A DNA stretch of 64,000 bases, from positions 248,001 to 312,000 of the forward strand of contig MERU01000004.1 in the NCBI GenBank assembly GCA_001770725.1, in the 5' to 3' direction. Positions within the stretch are counted from its first letter, which is position 1. The number at the start of each line of letters is the position of its first letter. The notes beneath the pieces are model-generated. The model saw only the letters and a program-made list of their open reading frames with translations, was not told the DNA's origin and did no database searches. The stretch comes from Burkholderiales bacterium RIFCSPHIGHO2_01_FULL_63_240. GTDB taxonomy: Bacteria; Pseudomonadota; Gammaproteobacteria; Burkholderiales; Burkholderiaceae_C. A program made the position numbers and the translations under genes. Of the stretch, positions 28,245 through 38,858 are shown piece after piece.

Positions 28245-29600
28245 TCACAAGGTTGGGCCAGGTCCAGCGGCGTCGGGCAACATCATCCCGATGCGGGTCA
28301 CGCCTGCGGCTGACTCCGCGAATGCATGGCCGCCATGCATTCGCGCGATGGCCGCCACGATGGACAAGCCAAGCCCATGGTTGCGATCCGCAGGGCTGCG
28401 CGCGGGATCGGCTCGGTAGAAGCGGTCGAACAACCTGGGCAGATGCTCCACACCGATGGTCGCCCCCTTGTTGTAGACGGCAATCCTCACCCAGCCGATT
28501 TTCTCGCGATCGATCTGGATCAACACCGATGACTCCGGTGAAGCGTAGCGCGTGGCATTGCCCAAGAGATTCGACAGCGCCCGCCGCAACAACGGGCCAT
28601 CCACCGTGGCGAAAGCATCGCCCGAGATCTTGGCAGTCAGCCCCGCGTCAAGGAGCGCCGCCTCATGAAACTCGATCACCTCTTCCGCCAAGACACTAAG
28701 GCAAGGCGTCCATTCGCGCCGCGCAGGCCCACCACGTTCGGCATTGGACAGAAACAGCATGTCGCCGACGATACTGGCAAGACTGCGTAGCTCTTCTAGA
28801 TTGGATGCCAATGCCTCTCTGAGATCATCGGCACTTCGAGGTTTGCGCAACGCCAACTCACAGCTGCTGATCAACGTCGCCAGCGGCGTGTTCAGTTCGT
28901 GTGCCACATCGGCATTGAAGGCCTCCATCTGCTTGTAGGCAACGCCAAGGCGGTCCAGCAAGGCATTGAACTGCTGAATCAAGGGTTGCAGTTCGTAGGC
29001 CTGACCCGCGCCGTCCAGGCGTCGTTCCAGGTCCGTGGCCGTGACGAGTCCGGTCTGCTCGACAAGCTTGTGCAGTGGCGCCAGACCCAGGCGAACCAGC
29101 ATGAACCCTCCGACGGAAACCGCCAGGGCACCCACCAGCGCCGCGACCGCCAGCGTCCACGCCAGGCGGGCGAGCAAGGCGTCATCCATGCGTTTGTCCA
29201 GTACCAAGATGGCCCGAGCCATTCCGCCATCTTCAGACCGCACTTTGATGTCGAACGCCCTGCTCTTGATCTCATTTGGACCGGCCCGCCATGAAGATGT
29301 CTCAAAAAGCACTTGGCCATCACGCCCCATCAAGCGCAAAGAAAGTTCGTCATGCCCTGCCAGAAAGCTGCCAAGCACTTGACGCACATCAGCCAGGTCC
29401 CGCTCACCGTCGCTGCCTGCAAGCAGGTGTTCGACGGTGTTCTGCTTCTGTGACAGCGCTTCATCCTGCCGCTCGGACACCGTCAGCGCGAACAGCACGT
29501 ACACCACCACGCAAACCAGGCCAAGGCCCAGCATGGTCTGGAGCGCCAACCAGCGTGACAGCCGCCCCCGAAGGCTGGCCGTCGTGACAATGTCGCTCAC
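28245..29600 (-). CDS. czcS: Heavy-metal sensor histidine kinase
   Basis: [25 protein letters not shown]-box, [29 protein letters not shown]. Confidence 0.9.
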   Translation of the reverse strand: MSDIVTTASLRGRLSRWLALQTMLGLGLVCVVVYVLFALTVSERQDEALSQKQNTVEHLLAGSDGERDLADVRQVLGSFLAGHDELSLRLMGRDGQVLFETSSWRAGPNEIKSRAFDIKVRSEDGGMARAILVLDKRMDDALLARLAWTLAVAALVGALAVSVGGFMLVRLGLAPLHKLVEQTGLVTATDLERRLDGAGQAYELQPLIQQFNALLDRLGVAYKQMEAFNADVAHELNTPLATLISSCELALRKPRSADDLREALASNLEELRSLASIVGDMLFLSNAERGGPARREWTPCLSVLAEEVIEFHEAALLDAGLTAKISGDAFATVDGPLLRRALSNLLGNATRYASPESSVLIQIDREKIGWVRIAVYNKGATIGVEHLPRLFDRFYRADPARSPADRNHGLGLSIVAAIARMHGGHAFAESAAGVTRIGMMLPDAAGPGPTL

Positions 29601-30283
29601 GGCTCGCGAACCTCCAGCACGTAGCCCATCCCGCGCACCGTGTGCAACAACGGTCTCTCAAAAGGCTGATCCAGCTTGGAGCGCAGGCGACGAATGGCCA
29701 CCTCCACGACATTGGTCTCGCTGTCGAAGTGCATGTCCCAGACCTGCTCGGCCAATTCGGTACGCGACAGCACTTCGCCCTGGCGTCGCAGCAGCAGGCT
29801 CAGCAGGTTGAACTCCTTAGCCGTGAGGTCGAGCCGCTGCCCAGATCGCGTGGCTTTTCGACGAAGCAGATCCGCATCCAGATCGGCCACCTTCAAAACC
29901 GTCGGCTCGCCAGCATTTCGCTGCCCGCCCGACCGTCTGAGCAGAACCTGGATGCGCGCAACCAATTCCGAAAACGCGAACGGTTTGACGAGGTAATCGT
30001 CCGCTCCGCCTTGAAGGCCTTTGACACGGTCTTCGACCTGTCCGCGGGCCGTCAACATGAGCACCGGCGTCTGTTTGCTTTGCCGCAGAGCAGCGAGCAC
30101 TGCCAGGCCGTCGATGCCGGGGAGCATGCCATCCAGGACGAGAAGGTCATAGTCGATCTCGATCGCCATGTGCAAGCCGTCAATGCCGCTGTTGGCCACG
30201 TCGACCACATAGCCTTCCTCGCAGAGACCCTTGCGAAGGTACTCGGCCATCTTGACGCTGTCTTCGATCACCAGAATTTTCAT
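29597..30283 (-). CDS. czcR: OmpR-type heavy-metal response regulator
   Basis: [25 protein letters not shown]...[11 protein letters not shown]...[18 protein letters not shown]...RGMGYVLE; 4-bp overlap with czcS. Confidence 0.92.
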   Translation of the reverse strand: MKILVIEDSVKMAEYLRKGLCEEGYVVDVANSGIDGLHMAIEIDYDLLVLDGMLPGIDGLAVLAALRQSKQTPVLMLTARGQVEDRVKGLQGGADDYLVKPFAFSELVARIQVLLRRSGGQRNAGEPTVLKVADLDADLLRRKATRSGQRLDLTAKEFNLLSLLLRRQGEVLSRTELAEQVWDMHFDSETNVVEVAIRRLRSKLDQPFERPLLHTVRGMGYVLEVREP

Positions 30284-30315
30284 GCGTTTGATTGTTAAAT
30301 GGCTGTTACACAAGG

Positions 30316-30337
30316 AAGATGACGAATTTGTCATCTT
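30316..30337. promoter_or_regulatory. CzcR/CusR-like palindromic box
   Basis: AAGATGAC-GAATTT-GTCATCTT, perfect 8-bp inverted repeat between divergent czcR and HisX2. Confidence 0.7.
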
Positions 30338-30402
30338 TGAGTTGGCCTTCTGTCGCCTGCATCTGCATAGGCTTTCACCTCCATAACCTTCAAGGACTGA
30401 AG

Positions 30403-30792
30403 ATGAGAAAAGTGAACAGCCTGATTGCCTGCTCGATCCTGGCCATCAGCGCCAGCGCCTTTGCGGCGGACGGACACGAACACGGGCACGAACATGACCC
30501 GCTGCACGGCGGCGTGGTGGTGGAAGCCAACGAAATGGACTTCGAACTGGTGGCCAAGGCCGACCTGATCAGCCTGTACGTGCGCGATCACGGCAAGGCG
30601 GTCAAGATGCAAGGTGCCAGCGGCAAACTGACCCTCATCAAGGGCGCCGACAAAAACGAAGTGCAACTCGCGCCAGCAGGTGACAAGCTGGAAGCCAAAG
30701 GCACCTTCGATGTGAGCGCGGGCGCCAAGGCGGTGGCTGTCGTGACGCTGCCTGGCAAGAAGCCCGTCTCTGTTCGCTTTGTGCTGAAGTGA
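30403..30792 (+). CDS. His-rich periplasmic protein (HisX paralog 2)
   Basis: [48 protein letters not shown]... strongly similar to 7498-7899. Confidence 0.8.
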   Translation: MRKVNSLIACSILAISASAFAADGHEHGHEHDPLHGGVVVEANEMDFELVAKADLISLYVRDHGKAVKMQGASGKLTLIKGADKNEVQLAPAGDKLEAKGTFDVSAGAKAVAVVTLPGKKPVSVRFVLK

Positions 30793-30798
30793 TGCAAA

Positions 30799-30834
30799 CC
30801 CCCGAGGCTGGCCGATGACTCGGCTGCTTCGGGG
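30799..30834. terminator. Nested hairpin between convergent genes
   Basis: CCCCGA...GCCGA-TGAC-TCGGC...TCGGGG between genes ending at 30792 (+) and 30867 (-). Confidence 0.55.
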
Positions 30835-30866
30835 CGAGCGCAGGTCCTGATGCATCCGCTGCCAGA

Positions 30867-32807
30867 TCATTGCTGATGGGGGCAATTGGGCAGCTTCAAT
30901 GCCCCCAGTTTGAAGGACCTCGATGCCGTCTGGTAGTAGGCGATCGCCTCATTCAACAGTACCGGATCCACTGCTTTGGGCGTCGTCTCCAGCGTCCGAG
31001 GATCGACCCTGTAGCTCTCCACCCGTTGCCGAGGCAGCAACACCGTGAGCGTGTTGCTTCGCAGGTAGCCAAGCGACTGATAGTTGCTGACGAAGACCCT
31101 TCTCAACGGCTCCTCTTCTTCGAAGAGACAGCGTCCAAAGAAGTAGTCGGCCCCCTTTTTCTCCAATAGCTCGACGATCGTGGGGGCCAGGTCCAACTGG
31201 CTGACCAGCGGTTCGTATACACCTGGCTTCAGCAGATCAGGCGCGAAGAAAATCAAAGGGATTCTGTAGCCATCCAGTGGCAACTTGGTCTTTCCCGCCA
31301 CTGACGCACCATGGTCGGCGACGATGATGAACAGGGTGTCCTTGAACCAGGGTTGCGTACGCGCCCTGTCGATGAAGTCGCCGATCGCGAAATCGGTGTA
31401 CTTGACGGCGCCGACTCGCCCACCGGGTGACGGGATGTCGATGCGGCCGGCGGGATAGGTGTAAGGGCGGTGGTTGGACGTTGTCATGATGTGCGCAAAA
31501 AAAGGATTGCTTTGCGCCCTTCCCTCATCCAGCGTGCTCAAGGTCTGGCTGAACAGCACCTCGTCCGCCACCCCCCAGACGTTTTCGAAGACGATGGTGC
31601 GCTTGTCCATGTCCGTCCTGTCGATCACCTTGTAGCCGTTGCCCCCGAAATAGGCATTCATGTTGTCGAAGTAGCCGTACCCGCCGTAGAAAAAGTAGGG
31701 CTTTAAGCCTTGAGAGCCAAGCACTTCTCCCAGCGTGGCGAGGTGCTCGTTCTGAGGTCGGCGGACAATGGCTTGCCCGGGGACGGGGGGCGTTCCCAAC
31801 GACAACGCTTCCAACCCCCTGACCGTGCGCGTTCCCGTGGCATAGGCGTGCGAGAACAGCAGTCCTTGCTTGGCGATCGCATCGAGCCGGGGCGTCAACC
31901 CTCGCGAGTCGCCGTATGCGCCAAGAAATGAAGCCGAGAGGCTTTCCACCGAGATCAGCACCACGTTCCGTGGACGCCGGGTGAAGGGCCATGCGTGGTT
32001 TGCGGCGCCCTTCAATGCCTGAGCGGAAAGATCGGACAGCGGTCTGCGCTGCATCCCCATGGTTTGAAGAATGCGGTCCGCCTCGCTTTGCGGCATTGTT
32101 CGATAAAAGCGATCGAAATCCAGCTCGTTCCGCCGCATGGCCGCCGCCAGCGTGAACAGACCGTTCCCGGAGATCTCGTCCGCATAGGCGTTGCCTGCCC
32201 CTTCCATCTGGTCCACGCTGACCGTGAACCCCGCGATCACGGGCAGAACCACACCCGCTGCCACCAGCTTGGCGCGCTGGATGCGCGTGATCTTGACGTT
32301 GTCCATGTTTCGAACGGCGCCCCGCAAGAACCAGACAATGAGACCAGCCACCACTGCGATGGCCGCCAAGACGGTTGGAACAGGATAGGACTGCCGGATG
32401 TTGCCGATCACCTCCTGCGTGTAGAGCAGGTAGTCGACCGCGATGAAGTTGAACCGTGTTGAAAATTCCAGCCAGAAGGTGACCTCCGCTCCGATGCCAA
32501 ACAGCATGACGAAGACAGAAAACCACAGCCACTTGAGCCGAAGCGTTTTATGCCAAAAGCTGGTTCGCCAACGATTGGGCAGCACCGCCTCGTAAAGGCA
32601 AACCGGTGCAACCAGGAAGGCCAGCGTTGCCAAATCGAACAGAAGTCCCTTGGCAAGCACATAGGGCCAGAGATCGATGCCGACCTGCCCCGCATCCAGC
32701 GTGATCAGCAGGCCGATGCGCAGGCAGGTGAAGGCAGTCAACCAGATGATGGCGACCAGCCAGGGAACGCCCATGGACCTGAAAGCATTCGTGGGAACTG
32801 AAAACAT
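30867..32807 (-). CDS. LTA synthase-like membrane sulfatase/alkaline phosphatase superfamily protein
   Basis: N-terminal TM helices; ISVESLSASFLGAYG...LTPRLDAIAKQG...HIMTTSNHRPY...IIVADHGA. Confidence 0.85.
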   Translation of the reverse strand: MFSVPTNAFRSMGVPWLVAIIWLTAFTCLRIGLLITLDAGQVGIDLWPYVLAKGLLFDLATLAFLVAPVCLYEAVLPNRWRTSFWHKTLRLKWLWFSVFVMLFGIGAEVTFWLEFSTRFNFIAVDYLLYTQEVIGNIRQSYPVPTVLAAIAVVAGLIVWFLRGAVRNMDNVKITRIQRAKLVAAGVVLPVIAGFTVSVDQMEGAGNAYADEISGNGLFTLAAAMRRNELDFDRFYRTMPQSEADRILQTMGMQRRPLSDLSAQALKGAANHAWPFTRRPRNVVLISVESLSASFLGAYGDSRGLTPRLDAIAKQGLLFSHAYATGTRTVRGLEALSLGTPPVPGQAIVRRPQNEHLATLGEVLGSQGLKPYFFYGGYGYFDNMNAYFGGNGYKVIDRTDMDKRTIVFENVWGVADEVLFSQTLSTLDEGRAQSNPFFAHIMTTSNHRPYTYPAGRIDIPSPGGRVGAVKYTDFAIGDFIDRARTQPWFKDTLFIIVADHGASVAGKTKLPLDGYRIPLIFFAPDLLKPGVYEPLVSQLDLAPTIVELLEKKGADYFFGRCLFEEEEPLRRVFVSNYQSLGYLRSNTLTVLLPRQRVESYRVDPRTLETTPKAVDPVLLNEAIAYYQTASRSFKLGALKLPNCPHQQ

Positions 32808-33023
32808 CTAAGGTGATCCTGATGTGTGTCGGGCGGGTATCGACCCTATTCCCAACACGTCTGACAAATGAACGAAGACGTGATCGTTTCAAGTTGAATG
32901 GCGATGGCTCACGCCACCGATGCCAATTGCTTGCCTCGGTAAGTTGCCTGTAATGCATCTCAGCAAAAGACGCGACGACAATCTCGCCATGCTTTGACCG
33001 ACCTCACAGGCATATCCGCGAGA

Positions 33024-33539
33024 TCAATATCGAAGTGCGTCCCGTTCCTTGATCAATTTGTCCAACTTGCGCTGGGCCTGCTCCGTCTCCGAAGCCAACG
33101 AGCGCTGACGGCGGCCATACTGTGAAGAAAATCTACGGCCTTGCCGATCCCCCTCTACGATCTGGCGCCCGGCCTCCTGATCGGACCGACGGCCCCTGAG
33201 CTCTTCGTAGGCACTGGCAATCTGGTTGTCCAGATCCTTCAGCCGAAGAGATCGCGCAGTAGCGTCTTTCAGCAACTGCTCTCGCGTCATCGCAAGCGCG
33301 CGTTGCGCCGCCTCGGCCTGCTGCGGATCAGCCGGGTGAGGTTCGACAGATATCGCGTAAGACCGCTTCGCCTTTGCCTCGGGTTCGTCGCCATACACGA
33401 CCTGCCCATTGGGCATGATCGACTTGTAGAGGATGTGTTCCTCGGCCCAACAGTAAGGGGTCATGCAGAGACATGCCAGCGCGATCAAGCTGCTGGCGAG
33501 ATGTCCAGGCACGCTTCGCATTGAATTGCTCATCCACAA
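33024..33539 (-). CDS. DUF4124-like periplasmic protein
   Basis: Signal peptide + ILYKSIMPNGQVVYGDEPEAKAKRSY... Confidence 0.6.
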   Translation of the reverse strand: MWMSNSMRSVPGHLASSLIALACLCMTPYCWAEEHILYKSIMPNGQVVYGDEPEAKAKRSYAISVEPHPADPQQAEAAQRALAMTREQLLKDATARSLRLKDLDNQIASAYEELRGRRSDQEAGRQIVEGDRQGRRFSSQYGRRQRSLASETEQAQRKLDKLIKERDALRY

Positions 33540-33609
33540 GCTCCTTCTTCATTTCTCGCCATTGCAAAAGCTCGCGTGTTCAGACGCGCTATGCAGTCGA
33601 ACCGCCAGA

Positions 33610-34245
33610 TCAGGGAACCGTGCCTTCGCCACCAGTTTTAGTCGGTGACGGAACCGTACGATCCAGCGCGCGCAGAATCCGGCTTTCGTCGATCAGCGCA
33701 CGCCCTTCCTGCCGCGACAAGCGAACAAGGTCGAATCTCTTCCCATACCTTCCACGCCTGCGTACTTCCAGCACAACGACATCACCTGCTCGCAGTTCCA
33801 GGGGAATGGTCGCGTCCACCCCCTCCTGAATGCGAACTTCGTGAAGCCCCGGCGAAACGTCCACGGCAACGACCGAATAGGGGATGAGGCTTTCCAGCGG
33901 CTGCCCATTCAACCCCAAAGGCACCAGCCCTTGGATGTCGCCGTCCCGCGCTCGAACGATCACCACCCGCCCCGCATCCGGCCGCAATGCCAGGTTGCGC
34001 ACCTTGGCCGCGTCGGCGGACTTCGGCGATGGCCCCGGCACGCAAGTTCTCGTCTTGAGCATGGTGAAACATATGGGCTTCAGCCGCTTGGCCTCATCCC
34101 TCTCGGCGAGGGCACAGCCTTGCAACACCGCGGCGGACAGCCCCAGCAAGACCATGCCGGGCGCAGAGAACATCGCGCAAGGGAAGGCGCACGCGTTTCC
34201 CTCACCGGGCCAAAGCCGGGGCCACCGGCCCCATGCTTTGGTCAT
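33610..34245 (-). CDS. Hypothetical lipoprotein downstream of czcA
   Basis: LGLSAAVLQGC lipobox-like; PGLHEVRIQEGVDATIPLELRAGDVVVLEVRR. Confidence 0.55.
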   Translation of the reverse strand: MTKAWGRWPRLWPGEGNACAFPCAMFSAPGMVLLGLSAAVLQGCALAERDEAKRLKPICFTMLKTRTCVPGPSPKSADAAKVRNLALRPDAGRVVIVRARDGDIQGLVPLGLNGQPLESLIPYSVVAVDVSPGLHEVRIQEGVDATIPLELRAGDVVVLEVRRRGRYGKRFDLVRLSRQEGRALIDESRILRALDRTVPSPTKTGGEGTVP

Positions 34246-37200
34246 GCAATCGCTCCATCCTCGTGTGCGTCAGGAGAGGGCTTGGTTTCGGTGGTCTGGG
34301 CGTCCTCTTCATCCTTTCGATGGACGATGCGGTAAAGCACAGGGAGCACCAGCAAAGTCAGCATCGTCGAGGACAGGATGCCTCCGATCACGACGGTCGC
34401 CAGCGGCCTTTGAACCTCCGCGCCCGTGCCGGTGGCCAGGGCCATCGGTACGAAGCCCAGCGAAGCCACCAACGCGGTCATCAGGACCGGCCTCAGCCGC
34501 GTCAAGGCGCCCTCGTGGATGGCCTCGTCAAGCGACCGCCCTTCGTCACGCAAGTTGCGAATGAAGGAGATCATCACCAGCCCGTTCAGCACGGCCACCC
34601 CAGACAGTGCGATGAATCCGATGGCCGCCGAGATCGACAAGGGGATGTCCCGCAGCCACAGGGCCAGGATGCCCCCCGTCAGCGCGAACGGGATCCCGGT
34701 GAACACCAGCAAGCCGTCCTTCACGTTGCCGAACATGGCAAAGAGCAGCACGAAAACCAGCAGCAGCGAGACCGGCACGACGATCTGCAGGCGCTGCGTG
34801 GCGGACTGCAGGTTCTCGAACTGGCCGCCCCACACGGTCCAATAGCCCGTGGGGATCTTGACCGCTTCCAGCGCCTTCTGGGCATCCCCGACGAAGGTGC
34901 CGATGTCACGGCCACGCACGTTGGCGCTGATGACGATGCGGCGCTTGCCGTTCTCGCGGCTGACCTGGTTGGGACCAGGCGCCGAGTCGATGGAAGCCAC
35001 CTCGGACAGCGGAATGAAGCGCGCGCCCTCGCCGTCTCCGCCCTTCAAGGCGATGGGGAGGCGCCGAACGGCTTCCAGATCCGTGCGGACATCTTCCGGC
35101 AGACGCACGACGATGTCGAAACGGCGGTCGCCCTCGAACAGCGTCCCAGCCTCCTTGCCGCCCACGGCCGTGGCCAGCGTGTCCTGGATGTCGCCGATGT
35201 TCAGGCCATAGCGCGTCGCCTTCTCGCGGTCGATGTTGATGGTCAGCATGGGCAGGCCCGTGGTCTGTTCCACCTTCACCTCGGACGAGCCCGGGATGCC
35301 TTGCAGCACCTTCGCGATCTGGTTGGCCGTGTTGTTGAGGACATCCATGTCATCGCCGAACAGCTTGACCGCGACGTCACTGCGCACCCCGGAGATCAGC
35401 TCGTTGAAGCGCAGCTGGATCGGCTGAGAGAACTCGTAGTTCTGCCCCGGCAGTTTGGCGACCTCTTCCTGAACAGCGGCCAGCAGTTCGTCGCGCGTCT
35501 TGCGCGGCTCGGGCCATTTGTCCACCGGCTTGAGCATCACGTAACCGTCCGAGATGTTGGGCGGCATCGGGTCGGCCGCGATCTCGGCGGTACCGGTGCG
35601 TGCAAACACACGTTCGATCTCAGGGAACTTGGCCTTCAGATGGCTTTCCAGCTTGGTCTGCATGGCCACCGATTGGCTGAGGCTGGTGCCGGGAATCCGC
35701 AGCGCCTGCACCGCGAAATCGCCTTCGTTCAAGCTTGGCACGAACTCGCTGCCCATGCGGGAAGCCACCACGCCACAGACCAGGACGAGCACCGCTGCCG
35801 CCGTCAGCACGACAGGCTTGGCCCCCATCACCGTGTTCAGCATGGGCTCATACCAGCGCTTGGCGGTGCGGATCACCACGTTTTCGGTCTCCGACACCTT
35901 CTTGCCGATGAACAGCGCCACGGCAGCGGGGATGAAGGTGATGGACAGGATCATGGCACCCAACAACGCCGTCACCACGGTGAACGCCATCGGATGGAAC
36001 ATCTTGCCTTCCACACCGGCCAGGGCGAAGATGGGCAGGTAGACGATCATGATGATCAGCTGCCCGAACAGCAGCGGACGACGGGCCTCCTGCGAAGCCG
36101 CGAAGACTTCATGGAAACGCTCGCGCAAGGTCAACTCTCGCCCGTGATGCGCCTGCGCATGCGCCAGGCGGCGCACGCAGTTCTCCACGATCACCACCGC
36201 GCCATCGACGATGATCCCGAAGTCCAGCGCGCCCAGGCTCATCAGGTTGGCGCTGACCTTCTGACTGACCATACCGCTGAAGGTGAAGAGCATGGAAAGC
36301 GGGATCACCATGGCGGTGATCACCGCGGCACGCATGTTGCCCAGGAACAGGAAGAGGATGGCGATCACCAGGATGGCGCCTTCCATCAGGTTCTTCTTCA
36401 CCGTGGCGATCGCCTTGTCCACCAGGACGGTCCGGTCGTAGACGGTCACGGCATGAACACCAGCTGGCAGGGACTTGTTGATCTCCGCCATCTTGATGTC
36501 AACTGCTTGCGAGACCTTGCGGCTGTTCTCGCCAATGAGCATGAACACGGTGCCCAGGACGACCTCTCGGCCGTTGTCGGTGGCGGCGCCCGTGCGCAAC
36601 TCCTTGCCCTGCCCCACTTCTGCGATGTCGCGGATGCGGATGGGCACATCCGTCGTCTGCTTGACGATGATGCTGCCCAGGTCCTGGGTGCCACGCACCT
36701 GACCAGGTGCACGGATCAGGTACTGCTCGCCTTCGCGTTCGATGTAGCCGGCGCCAACGTTGCCGTTGTTGCGCTCCAGGGCATTGACCACGTCACCCAA
36801 CGTCAGGCCATGCGCCATGAGCTTCTCAGGGCTGGGCGCGACCTGGTATTCCTTGGCATAGCCGCCGATGGAATTGATCTCGGTCACGCCCGTCACATTG
36901 CGCAGTTGAGGCTTGATGATCCAATCCTGGATTTCGCGCAGGTCAGTCGGCGTGTAGGGCGTGCCATCCGGCTTCTTGGCGCCGTCCTTGGCTTCGACAG
37001 TCCACATGTAGATCTCGCCCAGGCCTGTGGAAATGGGGCCCATGGCCGGCGTGACGCCTTCCGGCAGCCGCGCCTTGGCCTCCTGGATCCGCTCGTTCAC
37101 CAACTGGCGCGCGAAATACAGGTCGGTGCCGTCCTTGAAGATCACGGTGATCTGGGACAGGCCGTAGCGCGACAGGGAGCGAGTCTGCTCCAGGCCGGGC

Positions 37201-37427
37201 AGGCCAGCCATCACGGTCTCCAGCGGGTAGGTCACGCGCTGCTCGGTTTCCAGCGGCGAATAGCCGGGTGTCTGGGTGTTGATCTGGACCTGGACGTTGG
37301 TGATGTCCGGCACGGCATCGATGGGCAGCTTCTGATAGCTGAAGACGCCCAGGGCGGCCATGCCGAAGACGGCCAGCAGCACAAGCCAGCGCTGCTCAAT
37401 GGCAAATCGGATGATGCGTTCAAACAT
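34242..37427 (-). CDS. czcA: Heavy-metal RND transporter CzcA (copy 2)
   Basis: 1061 aa; KLPIDAVPDITNVQVQINTQTPGYSPLETEQRVTYPLETVMAGLPG; SLGALDFGIIVDGAVVIVEN. Confidence 0.95.
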   Translation of the reverse strand: MFERIIRFAIEQRWLVLLAVFGMAALGVFSYQKLPIDAVPDITNVQVQINTQTPGYSPLETEQRVTYPLETVMAGLPGLEQTRSLSRYGLSQITVIFKDGTDLYFARQLVNERIQEAKARLPEGVTPAMGPISTGLGEIYMWTVEAKDGAKKPDGTPYTPTDLREIQDWIIKPQLRNVTGVTEINSIGGYAKEYQVAPSPEKLMAHGLTLGDVVNALERNNGNVGAGYIEREGEQYLIRAPGQVRGTQDLGSIIVKQTTDVPIRIRDIAEVGQGKELRTGAATDNGREVVLGTVFMLIGENSRKVSQAVDIKMAEINKSLPAGVHAVTVYDRTVLVDKAIATVKKNLMEGAILVIAILFLFLGNMRAAVITAMVIPLSMLFTFSGMVSQKVSANLMSLGALDFGIIVDGAVVIVENCVRRLAHAQAHHGRELTLRERFHEVFAASQEARRPLLFGQLIIMIVYLPIFALAGVEGKMFHPMAFTVVTALLGAMILSITFIPAAVALFIGKKVSETENVVIRTAKRWYEPMLNTVMGAKPVVLTAAAVLVLVCGVVASRMGSEFVPSLNEGDFAVQALRIPGTSLSQSVAMQTKLESHLKAKFPEIERVFARTGTAEIAADPMPPNISDGYVMLKPVDKWPEPRKTRDELLAAVQEEVAKLPGQNYEFSQPIQLRFNELISGVRSDVAVKLFGDDMDVLNNTANQIAKVLQGIPGSSEVKVEQTTGLPMLTINIDREKATRYGLNIGDIQDTLATAVGGKEAGTLFEGDRRFDIVVRLPEDVRTDLEAVRRLPIALKGGDGEGARFIPLSEVASIDSAPGPNQVSRENGKRRIVISANVRGRDIGTFVGDAQKALEAVKIPTGYWTVWGGQFENLQSATQRLQIVVPVSLLLVFVLLFAMFGNVKDGLLVFTGIPFALTGGILALWLRDIPLSISAAIGFIALSGVAVLNGLVMISFIRNLRDEGRSLDEAIHEGALTRLRPVLMTALVASLGFVPMALATGTGAEVQRPLATVVIGGILSSTMLTLLVLPVLYRIVHRKDEEDAQTTETKPSPDAHEDGAIA

Positions 37428-37445
37428 GATGAGTTGACCTCGTGC

Positions 37446-38858
37446 TCAATGCTCGTGCTCGGCCGAAGCCTTGCCGATTTCAGCTTTGATGACGAAGCTG
37501 TTCGTCGCCGCATAGCGGGTACCGGCGCTCAAGCCCTTGACGACTTCCGTGCGCTTGCCATCGGTGTGACCGACCTCCACAGGCTTGGCCTGGAATCCGC
37601 CCGGGACTTCGACGAACACGACTTGGCGGCCTTCCATGGTCTGCACCGCGCCAGCCGTCACGGTCACGGGTGCTTCCGTCTCGCCGGAAGTCACGGCGAC
37701 ATTGACGAACAGGCCGGGACGCCACGACAGGTCTGGATTGGTCAGCACCACTCGGGCGGTTGCTGTGCGCGTCTGCTCGCCAATCAGCGATCCAACGTAG
37801 GTCACGGTGCCCTTGGCCGTGGCTTCGAACGAACTGGATCGCACGGTAACCTTCTCGCCCACCTTCACGAGGTTCAGGTCCTTGGCGGGCACGTTGATTG
37901 TGGCCCACACGGTGGACAGGTCGGACAGGGTGAACACATTGGCGTCTTCCTTGACCGACTCGCCCAGAGCGATGTGCTTCTCGACCACGACCGCATCAAA
38001 CGGTGCGCGCAGCTCGTAGCGATTCAATGCCCCAGCCGAAGGCGAGGCACCCAACGCCTTGAGCTTCTGGTTGGCGTTGTTGACCGCAATCTCGGCTTCG
38101 CGCAGGGCCTGGGTGGCCTGCAGAAGATCCATCTGCGGCGAGATCTTGTCTTCGAAGAGCTTCTTCTCTCGGTCGTAGGTGGTTTGCGCCAAGGTCAGGC
38201 GCTTCTGGGCCGCCTGCAACTCGCTGCGCTGTTCGGACAGCAACACGCTGGAAATGACCGCGAGGACCTGGCCCTTCTTGACCTGCTGCCCCAGGTTGGC
38301 CGACACCGATTCGACAACGCCACCGACACGGGGCACAACGTGTGCCGTGCGATCCTCGTTGAACTTGATTTCGCCGGACAGCTGCACCGTCGAAAGGATC
38401 TTGCCAGGTTGGGCCGCTTGGACTTCAACGCCCGCTGCTGCGATCTGCTGAGCATTCAGAGAGACAGGCTCTTCCTCGCCTTCCTCGTGCTTGCCAGCGT
38501 TGGCGGCGGCAGCGCCCTTTTCAGAAGCGGTTTCGCCTTCATGCTTGTCATGCGCCCCATGCTCCTCGGCCTTCTCATGATGTTCCTTGTCATCGTGTCC
38601 CTTGGCTTCGTCGTGGCCGGACTCGGACTTCTTCTCGCCGTGGTGCTCGGCGTCATCGTGTCCCTTGGCCTCGCCGTGACCGTGGCCATGGCTCTCCTCG
38701 GCCGCTTCGCCGGCAGGCGCGCTGGCAGACCGCGTCAGCACAAATGCGCTGGCGCCCAACCCCGCCAAAACGATGGCGATGATGGCAACGAGTTGCTTTT
38801 GGCTGATGCGCCCAGCCTGGCGTTGTGATTGGGAGCGTGTCATGCGATGCTTTCTCAT
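37446..38858 (-). CDS. czcB: RND adaptor CzcB (copy 2) with long His/Glu/Asp-rich linker
   Basis: N-terminal TM, EESHGHGHGEAKGHDDAEHHGEKKSESGHDEAKGHDDKEHHEK..., then HlyD-like domains. Confidence 0.92.
   Translation of the reverse strand: MRKHRMTRSQSQRQAGRISQKQLVAIIAIVLAGLGASAFVLTRSASAPAGEAAEESHGHGHGEAKGHDDAEHHGEKKSESGHDEAKGHDDKEHHEKAEEHGAHDKHEGETASEKGAAAANAGKHEEGEEEPVSLNAQQIAAAGVEVQAAQPGKILSTVQLSGEIKFNEDRTAHVVPRVGGVVESVSANLGQQVKKGQVLAVISSVLLSEQRSELQAAQKRLTLAQTTYDREKKLFEDKISPQMDLLQATQALREAEIAVNNANQKLKALGASPSAGALNRYELRAPFDAVVVEKHIALGESVKEDANVFTLSDLSTVWATINVPAKDLNLVKVGEKVTVRSSSFEATAKGTVTYVGSLIGEQTRTATARVVLTNPDLSWRPGLFVNVAVTSGETEAPVTVTAGAVQTMEGRQVVFVEVPGGFQAKPVEVGHTDGKRTEVVKGLSAGTRYAATNSFVIKAEIGKASAEHEH

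Noticed and set aside
34233-38828. 1531-aa open frame on the plus strand
   Set aside because: Exactly antisense to czcA2 and czcB2, which have unmistakable family motifs; composition (His/Arg/Gln-rich, no domains) is typical of a GC-rich shadow frame. The stop-free length is striking but not evidence of coding.
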